Source of the DNA: Agarophyton chilense
Lineage: Eukaryota; Rhodophyta; Florideophyceae; Gracilariales; Gracilariaceae
DNA: 64,000 nt
Assembly (NCBI GenBank): GCA_030374765.1
Contig: JARGXX010000088.1
Span: 1,302,001-1,366,000 of the forward strand
Direction: 5' to 3'
Shown here: positions 11,362-20,911 of the stretch, piece by piece
Numbering within the stretch: position 1 is the first letter of the stretch
How the letters are laid out: every line of letters starts with the position of its first letter
Translations under genes and position numbers: made by a program
The notes under the pieces: model-generated
The model's input: only the letters and a program-made list of their open reading frames with translations
The model's database searches: none
What the model was told of the DNA's origin: nothing

Positions 11362-13490
11362 ATGTCATCATCTATAGATCCCCGTCGTGTAGTGGGAAAC
11401 AGAGTACACACCCGCGCACGTCTCATCACATTAGAGAGCGACTGTAAACTCTTCTTTGGCATGCAATGGAAGGCGAAACTGGTCAGCGGAAGTGTTACAA
11501 AAGTGGACGTTGTTGTCAAAAACAATCGGAGACACACTTTTGTCACGATAATCTTCGAGCTACCTGGTCGTGAGGAAGTTTGCAGTTTCAAACTTTGAAA
11601 TTTAAAAGCCGGCGATCATGTTACAGTTAATGACACTGCTCAAGAAGTTATCAATTCGAACGTGGAGATTAATGGTGCTGCTATTACTAATGAAGTTTCG
11701 AACAATGAAGAGCAGCCTACTGTCACGGATGCTGATCACTGTCACACAATGAATCCGTTGCGCCCTCCTACTGTGACAAACAGTGACATACAAGACAGCT
11801 TTGTGGAAGTTCATTCGACGAAATGGACAACCGAAAATGTATCCTTGAATCTGAATGGTCCAGTGCAAATGCATCAATGGAAAGTCACGGGACCTGTTGG
11901 AGATTTTATCTCCGGCATCCATACACCTTAGGGACTCTCCCCATACGATTTCTTCATGTGGATGTTTACTGTAGCTCATTTGGAAACAATAGTTCGATCT
12001 ACCAACTCTCGGCTGGAAGAAAAAGGCTTAAAGCAGACTACAGGATGGGAAATTTTGAAGTTTTTTGGTTTGATGGTGTTATTGACACGCTTTGAGTTTT
12101 CAAATAGAAGATCGCTTTGGTCTAAAGACACTTTTTCTAAATATATCGAATCTCCGCAGCTCGGAAAGATCATGTCACGAAATTGGTTTAAACATATACG
12201 GCAATTCATCGTTTTCAGTGGCTCTGAAAACGATCAAAAATCAGAAAAATGCAGATGGTCATGCGTTTCTAAGTTGGTGAAAGCTCTAAATGACCATCGG
12301 AAAGCGTTTGTAAATCCGTCACACGCTTTTTGCGTGGACGAAAATGTGTCACGTTGGTATGGACTTGGAGGGAACTGGATGGAAAAAGGACTTCCACACT
12401 AAACTGATCTTCATAGGAAACCTGAAAATGGTTGTGAATTAAAGTCAGTGTGTTGTGGAAGGAGTAGAATTATTCTCAAAATAGAAATCACCATGGGAGC
12501 TACGCAACCAGACGTACAGCCTTTTGAATCAGAACATGCGAATGGAACAGCTGTTTTAATGAGACTTGTTGAAATTAGGTTCGCAACTGATCGAAGCGTT
12601 TATGCCGATTCATATTTTGCAGCCGTTGAAACAGCTGGAGAACTTTTAAAAAGAGGAATGCGATTTATTGGGGTTATAAAAACAGCCACCAGAAGGTTTC
12701 CTATGAAACATCTTCCCGAACTTACGATGACGGCACGAGGCCAGCACATGTCAATGGTCTCGAAACTGCCTGAATAGGATCGAAAGATGATGTCTGTGCT
12801 CTGAGTGGACCGAGCGAAGAGATATTTCATCAGCACTTGAAGGAGTACCCAACCAGGAACTCCCATTTCTCGTGAAAGATGGAGGACAACTGATGGAATA
12901 ACAACGCAAATTCCGCTTTCCATTTCTATTCCAGAGGTTTGTGAGGAGTACCATTCTTTTTGTTCAAGAATTGATAGGCCTAATAGGTCACGTCAAGATA
13001 ATCTGAATACGGAAAAGAATCTTGAAGTGAAAGAATTGTCTTTTAGAGTGAATAATTCTTTGCTGGCAATGTGCGTGGTTGATGCTTGGAATCTTTACAA
13101 GGGGGAATACGGAGACACATTGAATCTTACACCGCATAATTTCTGTTGTAATCTCGCAGACGGATTTATAGATAACAACTGAGATGCTATTCGAAATATG
13201 AAAGGAAAATGTAAAGAGGAAGATGAAGTAGAAAACCCATACATGGCTTGTACCGGCATTCATTTAATGGATACCAATAGCAAAAGAAGAAAATTGGATG
13301 GTTTTTTGACGTCTCAAACATATCAAGGACGATGCAAAGTCTGCAAGACCACTCACAAATCCAAATTTGTTTGTTCAGAATGAAAAAAGTACAATAATAT
13401 AAATGTTTATATTTGCTACAGCGGAACCAGTCGAGAGTGTTTTATAGATCATCTGCGTGATATTCATCACATTTCGAGCAACAAATAGTC
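11362..13490 (+). pseudogene. PiggyBac-type (DDE_Tnp_1_7) transposase pseudogene
   Basis: The frame starting MSSSIDPRRVVGNRV shows the features of PGBD4/PiggyBac-like transposases. These are the helical block LKFFGLMVLLTRFEF followed by LWSKDTFSKYI (~12.05-12.16 kb), a VDENVSRWYG motif with the first catalytic Asp (~12.33 kb), VYADSYFAAVETAGELL with a later catalytic Asp (~12.6 kb), and GMRFIGVIKTATRRFPM. It ends in a Cys-rich zinc ribbon (GRCKVCKTTHKSKFVCS, ~13.33-13.38 kb). The reading frame is the same from start to zinc ribbon, but in-frame stops occur at 11596, 11929, 12400, 12775, 12802, 12838, 13180 and 13381. The length (~700 codons) is normal for the family. I could not define terminal inverted repeats or the expected TTAA target duplication. 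Confidence 0.85.
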
Positions 13491-13739
13491 AACAACATTG
13501 ATGGTCGTGTGTCAAAATGCGATTTTAAGGCCTTTTAGAGGCATTTTTTGAAAGTGTAAAGCAAAAGTCAAATTACTTTAAGTCCTCTACTAATTCAATC
13601 CGCGTTACCCAACTCGCTAGATATGTTATGGTCTTTGACGAAACAATTCCCTTAGCAGATGTCACATTATTCTGTCTTCTGTTCAAGTGGACGCAAATGC
13701 GTTCTTAAACCGTAATAAATTTTAGAATTAGTCGAGCTC

Positions 13740-13840
13740 TCGTACGAGTTTTCGAGTTACACTGACCTGGGCGAGGTTTGAACTCTGGTTTTATCAGTCT
13801 CCGAGCGGTCGTGAAACCACTGAGATGGTGGTACTGAAGA
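13740..13840 (-). repeat. tRNA-like / SINE-like segment 2
   Basis: On the minus strand, CTCAGTGGTTTCACGA (~13826-13811) resembles a tRNA D-arm or box A, and AGTTCAAACCTCG (~13784-13772) resembles box B. The implied acceptor and T stems are poor. It shares this layout with segment 1, and the two lie either side of the PiggyBac pseudogene. Confidence 0.25.
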
Positions 13841-13914
13841 TAACTGTCTAAAGACTGTACTTTAAAGCAGGACAAACATGGTTAGAAAATTTGTTTTTTA
13901 CTAAGAAAATAGAA

Positions 13915-16900
13915 TACGCCGCTGCCACACCACTAACCTCCCTCAACCCGTCACCACCGTCACTGCATCTGCGCCGCTAAAGACAACAACCGCAGGCCAG
14001 CTCCGACTCACGACGAATAAGGGTCACCGAATAATCATACCTTCCTCTTCACGACAGACAATGGCGGTGAGTACCTCTCCAAAGCGATATAGGACTACTG
14101 CCATCGAAAGTGGATACACCACATGACAGCAACACCATACACCCCACAACAAAACTCCATCGCCGAGAGAATTAACCACACACTACTGGACGCAGCCCGT
14201 GCCAACCTCACCCACTCCAACCTACAAAATGAGCACTGGGAAGACGCTATTCGTGATGCAGCCTTCAAATACAATCTGACCATACATTCAGCCACCAATG
14301 AAACACCCCACAAGGCTCTCTTCGGCACGAAACCACAGCTCACCAACCTCTTTCTGTTTGGACAGCTTGGCTACTGCTACATCCCATGCAAGAAAACCAA
14401 GAAATCCAAACTCACACCCCGAGGACTCCCGTGCCGATGCATGTACGGTAATAACCTCAACAACATAACATTCATTATACTGGTGACCGGCGAATACCGC
14501 CGAATCCGACAGGTCAACTGACATCCATACGAACCGCAAAAGGATCCAGCAAGAACATACAGTGGGTCATTTCAATCCATAAACCACCATAAAACCCCAG
14601 ATACCATCACCAACCCGACCCTGCCGCCACGGTCACGAAAGCAGGCAAGCAACTATCCAGACGCATCTGAATGGCGAGCGGCACATAACGCCGAGCTCGA
14701 CAAACTGGACGACATCGGCGCCATCCAATGGCTTCCCAAGAGAAAGCTCCCTAAACGACTGATACCCCTCACCATGACATATCGATACAAAAATCTATGC
14801 GAACAGACCTGTGGATACAAAGCCCGATGCTCTGTACGCGGTGATCTCATGAAGCCACACGTTGATTTTGATCCAGAGAAAACAGCAGCTCATCTGGCGC
14901 AACGGAGTGCAATCAGACTGGTTTTCGCATTGGCCGCCCAACTGAACCTGGAACTTGCCCACTTCGACATCACCAGCGCGTTCACTCACGAAAACTACTC
15001 ACACAAGAATACCATATTTGTGCGACGGCACCCTAGAAATCTACGGCTCCTTCAGACATCCAACACCGGAAGGAAAACCACTGAAGAACCTAAACGTCAC
15101 CCCCCCAGCTGGATACTTCTACCTTCGATCTCTGTGGCAAATCCTCCGCAAAATTGGATTCACACAATCGGAGGACGATCCATCCTTATTCATACGTCAC
15201 ACCTTGCCCTCCTCCTACATCGTAATTGTACTAACTGAAGGACAATACCCTTCAAGGGGGTTTCTTCCCAAGACTTAGAGATTTCGCTCGCTTGAGGACT
15301 AGCGTGGTCTATGAAAAGCTATACCGCTATTGCGTGCCGACGGCCGGTTAGGACCGGAGGTGCACACTGGTGGAACACGTGGACTGTACGGATGCCGACG
15401 CTCGAGGGCGAGGCGTGCCACATGTGGCCTGGATTCTACAAAATGGTTAGTATTACTTAGTAATTTTCAGTATTTATTTTGCTACGTTATCGCTATTTAG
15501 TGTCTCTTTTTCGGGCGCGCGCCCACTGTCAGGGCCCGCGCGCCACACTACTTAGGAGGTTGAGCACTGCTCTCCAGTAAACACCCTCTTGGGAGATCTC
15601 AAGGAGGGTGTCTTGGCTCTGAACTTTTCGCCTTCGGCGCGTTTTCACCGCATACTGCGTGAGCGCCCGTTGCAAGTTAGTTTGTCCACCCCTCTGTCGA
15701 CCAGAGTGCTACCACCACCGTGGGTTCATATTTAATCGCCGACATTGGTCGTAGTCTCGCCCTTGTATAGGGTTTCGCCCCCGTTTTCCTCTTGTTCTCC
15801 TTTTTGGCTCTCGTGAGTGGCCGGCTCACTCACCCCCGCTCGCCTCCCTCATACGAGTGTTTCCTCGCTCCTTTTCCGACAATCTCCGTGATACCGCTCC
15901 GCCTAGGATTGGTCACACCCCGGACTGTGCCGTGCTCACCTAAACACTCTAGGTATATCCCCCCGGATTGGCCTCAGTCTTACACCCGAATTCGTCGTGC
16001 CTTTCCAGAGTGGCTCTGTTTCTGTGCTCCGCTGGGACGCGTCTCCTCCGCCTGAGGCGTGTCTCTCAAGAGAGGAAGATCCCGAACATCTTCGTGGTAT
16101 CTCCGCTCCAAGCGTTGTCCTACACTAACCATCGATGACTTTCTAATAGCCACAACAGAACCGCATCTGATTTCCGCTCTGTACAAAGCACTCTCCATAA
16201 AATACGCAGTTAGGAACCTTGGAAAGTCAACCAAATACTTTGAATGGAACATTAGATACGATACAGACAAAAGCATCCAACTTAGCCAAGAACACAACAT
16301 TGAAGCTCTCCTCGAACACACGAACATGCATCATGCCAATGGAAAACAAACACCCTTTGCATCAGGCTTAGGCTTACACCCACTCACACAATACGACAAA
16401 CCAGCATCAAAAACCCCACACAAATACGCCCAAATTGTAGGTGAACTTCGTTGGATTGCCGATGGGACCCGGCCAGATATTTCATTTCATGTTTTTCGCC
16501 TCGCACTGGCACTTAACAATCCTACAAAACGACACTGGAGCCACTGCAAAGCACTACTGCGTTATTTCATCCACACAAAGCTATACAGACTGACATACTC
16601 CCAATACCCAAAAAAACCCCTTACAATTCACTCTTACAGCGATGCTGATTTCGCAGCAGACCAAGTCAATCGCCGTTCCATATCAGGAGCTGTGTTTTTG
16701 TTGAACAACAATACCATCGAGTGGATCTCGGGACAAAAAAAGACAACATCTCTGTCCATCTGCTAGGCAGAATAAATAGCTGTAACAAGTGCAGTCCAAA
16801 CCACGCAACATCTTCTACGCCTTCTCTTTTTCCTTCATGTCCAACACAACGACCCTTCGACGTTGCACATTGATAAGAAAGCTGCAATCGCCGTTGCGCT

Positions 16901-17129
16901 AAACACCAGTAGTGCAAAACGCAGGAAATTCATCGACGTCAAGCATCACTACTTGCGAAAACACCTCAACAAAACGATTTCTCTGCATCACGTCTCATCG
17001 AAGCGAATGCTAGCTGACATATTCACAAAACAATTAGCGCGGTTACAGTTCTCGGACAACTCTCGACGGCTGCGAGTGCATCCTCTGCCATCCTCACCCC
17101 GCGGCAATTCAACACCAATTATCCGATGA
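13915..17129 (+). mobile_element. Ty1/copia LTR retrotransposon fossil, 5'-truncated
   Basis: The order integrase, then reverse transcriptase, then RNase H identifies Ty1/copia. Integrase residues appear from ~14.05 kb (TTDNGGEYL, then YTPQQNSIAERINHTLLDAAR). Next comes reverse transcriptase (~14.77-15.23 and ~16.13-16.5 kb; AHFDITSAFTHENY, then DDFLIA), and RNase H (~16.6-17.1 kb; HSYSDADFAADQVNRRSISG, then ADIFTKQL). Gag, protease and the 5' LTR are absent, so it is truncated as well as broken (several breaks). A solo LTR of another element sits in the RT region. The ~277 bp between the coding end and the MULE target site may be part of its 3' LTR, but no second LTR copy is available to confirm this. 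Confidence 0.88.
15236..16124. mobile_element. 889-bp solo LTR inserted in the copia fossil
   Basis: The segment begins TGAAGGACAA and ends TTGTCCTACA, a TG...CA pair forming a short near-perfect terminal inverted repeat. It is flanked by a perfect 5-bp direct repeat CTAAC (15231-15235 and 16125-16129). These are the marks of an LTR insertion whose internal part was lost by LTR-LTR recombination. No gag or pol is present. Inside is a strong GC-rich inverted repeat (about 15516-15548) and a CATATTTAAT element (~15726) that could be a TATA box. The target site lies in the reverse transcriptase region of the copia fossil, so this insertion is younger than the copia element. Confidence 0.85.
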
Positions 17130-17405
17130 TTGCTACGGAACTGCGCCTAATCAAAGCCCAGCCACCACAGACTCTTCATTCTGCAACAGCAGCCGCTACA
17201 GCGACCGCAGCTCCGCCGTTATACAAACGCTGAGACCCAAAACGACTAGCCGGCGGCACTTGGCAGACTCGAAGGTCGGCAGGTGTGTCACCACGCAGAA
17301 GCGTGTGAGTCAAGACCTCTCGCCTGCCAGCACCGCCGAGCAAGTACTCTCTGCCTCCACGCAGACGATAGATGTACACGTTGACCGTAGTACACCAATA
17401 AAGCG

Positions 17406-17414
17406 ACCAACCCC
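17406..17414. repeat. Left 9-bp target-site duplication of the MULE
   Basis: ACCAACCCC sits immediately before the left terminus GGCAAAAGGCC and is repeated exactly at 23941-23949 right after the other terminus. Nine bases is the classical Mutator duplication length. Confidence 0.9.
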
Positions 17415-17702
17415 GGCAAAAGGCCAAAATACACGACGTCTGGTATGTATGAAATAGACTAGATTTAGACCAATTAAAATTCTGGCTGCATTTCAGATAC
17501 CGTACAATGCACCGTGGCCCCCTACTCGGAGTGCGCTCTCTGAGCTCGCATGGCGCTGTTTGCGCATATGCGTATCAGGCCAATCATACATCGTCCACAT
17601 CGTCCCACATCGTCCTCGCTCTCTCCTCGTCCAATGTGCAAGCCGGCCGCAACTCGAACTCCTTCTCCCCAAATCACCTCGCGCCAAGTCCTCGCCATGT
17701 AG
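17415..17702 (+). repeat. MULE left terminal inverted repeat
   Basis: This 288-bp segment matches the reverse complement of 23670-23940 across its whole length at roughly 96-97 percent. The main difference is a 17-bp stretch after CCCCCTACTC (near 17527) that is present here and absent on the right. Such long TIRs usually carry transposase-binding sites and the promoter. Confidence 0.93.
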
Positions 17703-17905
17703 ATGACGTCCACTTTCCAGCCATATTTCAAAACTTTTGGCGCTATTTTGGCGCTCAATAAACTGAGCTCACTGTGCCGCTCAATATTGTAATCCCCATC
17801 ACCCCAATCCGTATCGTATCGAACGAACTGAATCCTCTCATTCCTTGTTACCCGTTTCATATCGATTCTACACTACAAAAACTCTTTCTCTTCCTAAACA
17901 AATGC

Positions 17906-19645
17906 ATGATAAAAAAAGGTAAGATATCGAAAACAGGCTGTTTCTGAACCTTTTATTTTAACCGTTCTAACATTTTCATTTTCTGTGAAATAGAAGATGT
18001 TCTTGAACTGTTTTGTATAAGTCATGGAAAAGAAGGTGTTTCTAAAATATGTATTGAGTTTTACAAGAACCTGGAAAAGTATGGTAGTCTACAGTTAACA
18101 TCGTCCAAGCTGCGGTTTTTAGTTGTCCACCGACACGTCTATGACATTGTCGAAGCAGAGAAACGTGAAACAAGTCCTGTGTCCTTTGTTAATAGTTCGA
18201 GCAAGACTGCCTACCTGTGCAGTGATCTTATCACTTCTGCTCTGATGGACATGGAGCCCAAACCAGGAGTTTGTATCTGTCCCTGTGACACAAGCACATC
18301 TCTGACAGGCTATGCAAACAGGATAGAGACAGGACGGATGAATTCCAAAGACATTGTAGAACTGATACTGAAGCCGCTATCTAAATCGCTCTCAAGGAAT
18401 GCTACGGGCACAAACTGTGCCATTCACATTGTAGTAGTCCCTTTGAAGCTCTCAAATCAGCATTGGGGGGTTCTCGTAGGACAGAAGTCGCCTGGAAGTA
18501 GGTAGAAGAAAAGGAAAAAGCCTACAGTTTTCTTCGGAGACAGTTTACGCTGGAAATTCCCAGAGCAAGTTTTACTTCTATTCAAGCGAGCGTTTGAATA
18601 TACTATTCTGAATGGCGAGGTTTCTGCAGTTCTGTCGAAGAAGAACTTTATGCTTGACATAAAACAGTACCCTCTGCAGAAAGATGGACATAGCTGTGGG
18701 TGTTATGTGATATCCGCAGCGGCTGAATTTGCTGCGGATCGAGGGTTTGCGCCAGGTCGAAGTTTTGCGCACGGCTTCAGCCCTGCTTTATCTGAGCGTT
18801 ATAGGTGGATGGCCATCAGAAGCCGTATAGTTCACATTCTTATGGCCTACGAGTTCTACGAAGGAAAAGAAGTTTCCGAGACTATGCTGCAGGACTACCG
18901 CTTAAATCACCGTCGTCATATCTATCGAACTGGAGAGAAGGGAAAGTTCCGCTTGAAGAAGATCCGCAGCCCGGTTAGGGAACGAGGTGATATGATTCTG
19001 ACGAAGAGAAAGGCGACTGAATCTCCCTCACAAGCTGTATCAGCGATATATTCAGACAGCGCCGCAGCTACTCTCCAGGGACGCGATCATCATGAAGATG
19101 TAGACAACGTAGCGAAGAAGGAGGGGATGAAAAAACCGTCCGACATCGATATTATGTTGCGCAGGCAAGACGATGAGCAACTCAAGGACTTGATTGTGCG
19201 GATGATTGAGGGAAATGAGAAGGAGCGGTCGTCGCAATGTCAGCGAGACATTAAGGAACAGGTTCGGAGCAAGATTGACGTCTCCAATTCATGCTTGTCT
19301 CCCCTCCTGCGAAGGAGGTCTACTCGAATAGTGAAGTTTCTGGATAGTTCTGACGTTTTTCATTCAATTATGGATCAAGTCCTTGATGAAGTGATTGACA
19401 GAACATCTGCTCGCAGCCTACACTCTCTGGACGCTTCCCCAATTGTGCATTCCGTAGTTGATAATGTTACTGATCAGGCCGTAGTCGTCTCTGTTCAAAG
19501 GTCTTTGAACGAAAACGATAACCGAGATGAGGAGATGGCTCTTTCAGTGGCATCAAGAGTGGGAGAGAAACCTTTTAGTGGTCCCGGACTGAAATTCGTA
19601 TGCGAGGTAGACGACATGAGTGCTTTCATGTGCTCGACAGCATAA
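17906..19645 (+). pseudogene. MULE Ulp1/SENP-like (C48) cysteine protease region
   Basis: The frame carries the Ulp1 catalytic signature. It has His in NQHWGVLV (~18.46 kb), Asp in VFFGDSL (~18.53 kb), and a Gln/Cys region QKDGHSCGCYVISAAAEF (~18.68-18.72 kb). In cells this family removes SUMO or related modifiers. In MULEs its role is unknown. A TAG at 18503-18505 lies in frame between the His and Asp motifs, and a TAA at 19643-19645 ends the frame. Downstream of the protease (18.9-19.6 kb) is a charged Ser/Lys/Glu linker. The best start is the ATG at 17906, which requires removing the putative intron 17919-17993; without it the first exon falls out of frame. Upstream in-frame sequence from 17994 is well-formed coding sequence, supporting this model. 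Confidence 0.7.
17919..17993 (+). other. Putative 75-nt spliceosomal intron in the MULE
   Basis: It starts GTAAGAT and ends GAAATAG, with TTCTAAC about 25 bases before the 3' end as a plausible branch site. Removing it joins an ATG-initiated mini-exon (17906-17918) in frame to the long coding frame from 17994, giving a start for an otherwise ATG-less frame. The call is by consensus only. Confidence 0.45.
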
Positions 19646-20911
19646 ATGCATGGGTTCTTGTATGCCATGCACCATTTTCGATTGATAAGAAGGAAAATGA
19701 GGCAGAGCGATCGTCTCTTTACTGGGAGACTTCGTTGTGCCAAGAGCAAAGCACCCACTCGGTGTCCTTCGACCCTTAACTTCAGCCTGGGATGTAAAAG
19801 TCTGAAATGGTACGTTTCTGCAGATCTACGACACAACCACACACCCCTCAAGGTAGCTGATGAGGTAATTAAGGAGCATTGTCAAGCTCTTCAGAGCTCA
19901 TTGAGAGCTCGCTATCAGATTTGGAAGGAGGAGCTTTCTAGAGGCGCGAGCAGGAGAGCAATAGATTGGGAAGCGTTAGAACAAAAACTGTTTACAAAGA
20001 AAGAAGATGATGAACTGTTTACCAAGAAAGAAGATGATTTTATGTCCGACATTCTGGGTTGCGAGGTAATGGGAGACGTTTTCAGGAGAAGCCCGCCAAT
20101 TGCGGCGAAACTTAAAGTCAAGCCTTTCACGTCCCCAACGCCAAATAGAACGACGAACAACCATTCTCTTCGCCGCGCTGACCAGTTTCACACTCCTGAA
20201 GAGAAGCTCGAGTATAGTACTTCGTGCCAGCGTGTAGGAGACATGAATGGGAAACAGAACAGGTTTCCACAACCTGAGGTAGAAGACGTCATTGACTTGT
20301 TGTCTTTAGGAAACGACGTAGGAGACGTGACTGGTAATGAATTAAGAGGCGTAAATGGTAATGACGTAGGAAACGTGAGTGGTCTAGCAGCCCCACTGTT
20401 TGGAACAGGAGCCCCGGGGATACCGAGCCCGGACAGGGAACCCAAGAACTACTCCAAACATAGCATTGAGTATGTACACACTTCTTCCTACTCTTCTACT
20501 TCAAACTATCAGTGTAGTACAAGGGCAACACCCAACAGCATGCTTGGATCCGCTGTAGACGAGGTAATGGAGAGCAGGAATGGTACGGAAGGGATACATG
20601 ATGAGATTGGACTGGATGATAGAACTTCAGAACTGATCGATCGATTTCTGTTTTTAGATGACGAGGAAGAGATTCCTTTAGATATTTTCCACGTAGAAGA
20701 ATCTCTCAACGACGATGACGACACTGATTGTGATGATGAAGTAGAAGTGCATGTCAAGGATGGACAAGAAGAAAAGATGGAGAAGGTTAGTATAGCTGAG
20801 AGTAAGACTGGCGAGGTGGAAGACGACAAGGAGCATATTGAAGAATGCTTTAAGTCGGCGGTCATTGCTTACTTTCAAAGCCTTTCTTTTGATGCCCCGG
20901 CCACGATGTAA
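19646..20911 (+). CDS. MULE middle ORF: zinc module plus acidic linker
   Basis: This is a 421-codon frame in the same phase as the protease region, starting directly after its TAA. The N-terminal ~75 residues carry a FAR1/FLYWCH/WRKY-GCM1-like DNA-binding module: basic residues, then LRCAKSKAPTRCP, then W-Y-V and HNHTPLK, giving a C-x5-C...HxH zinc set. The module seems to begin before the TAA (FVCEVDDM, ~19.6 kb), so the stop probably interrupts it and this may not be an independent gene. Residues ~110-130 hold a duplicated KKEDDxLFTKKEDDF block. Residues ~215-250 hold a repeated GNDVGxV pattern. The C-terminal third is very acidic. The last base overlaps the next ATG (TAATG), with a change of frame. 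Confidence 0.6.
   Translation: MHGFLYAMHHFRLIRRKMRQSDRLFTGRLRCAKSKAPTRCPSTLNFSLGCKSLKWYVSADLRHNHTPLKVADEVIKEHCQALQSSLRARYQIWKEELSRGASRRAIDWEALEQKLFTKKEDDELFTKKEDDFMSDILGCEVMGDVFRRSPPIAAKLKVKPFTSPTPNRTTNNHSLRRADQFHTPEEKLEYSTSCQRVGDMNGKQNRFPQPEVEDVIDLLSLGNDVGDVTGNELRGVNGNDVGNVSGLAAPLFGTGAPGIPSPDREPKNYSKHSIEYVHTSSYSSTSNYQCSTRATPNSMLGSAVDEVMESRNGTEGIHDEIGLDDRTSELIDRFLFLDDEEEIPLDIFHVEESLNDDDDTDCDDEVEVHVKDGQEEKMEKVSIAESKTGEVEDDKEHIEECFKSAVIAYFQSLSFDAPATM

Noticed and set aside
10480-13580. TTAA sites and terminal repeats for the PiggyBac copy
   Set aside because: Several TTAA tetramers occur on both sides, but no pair is followed by matching inverted repeats.
13740-13840. A functional tRNA gene
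   Set aside because: Box A- and B-like motifs are present, but the acceptor and T stems do not pair adequately.
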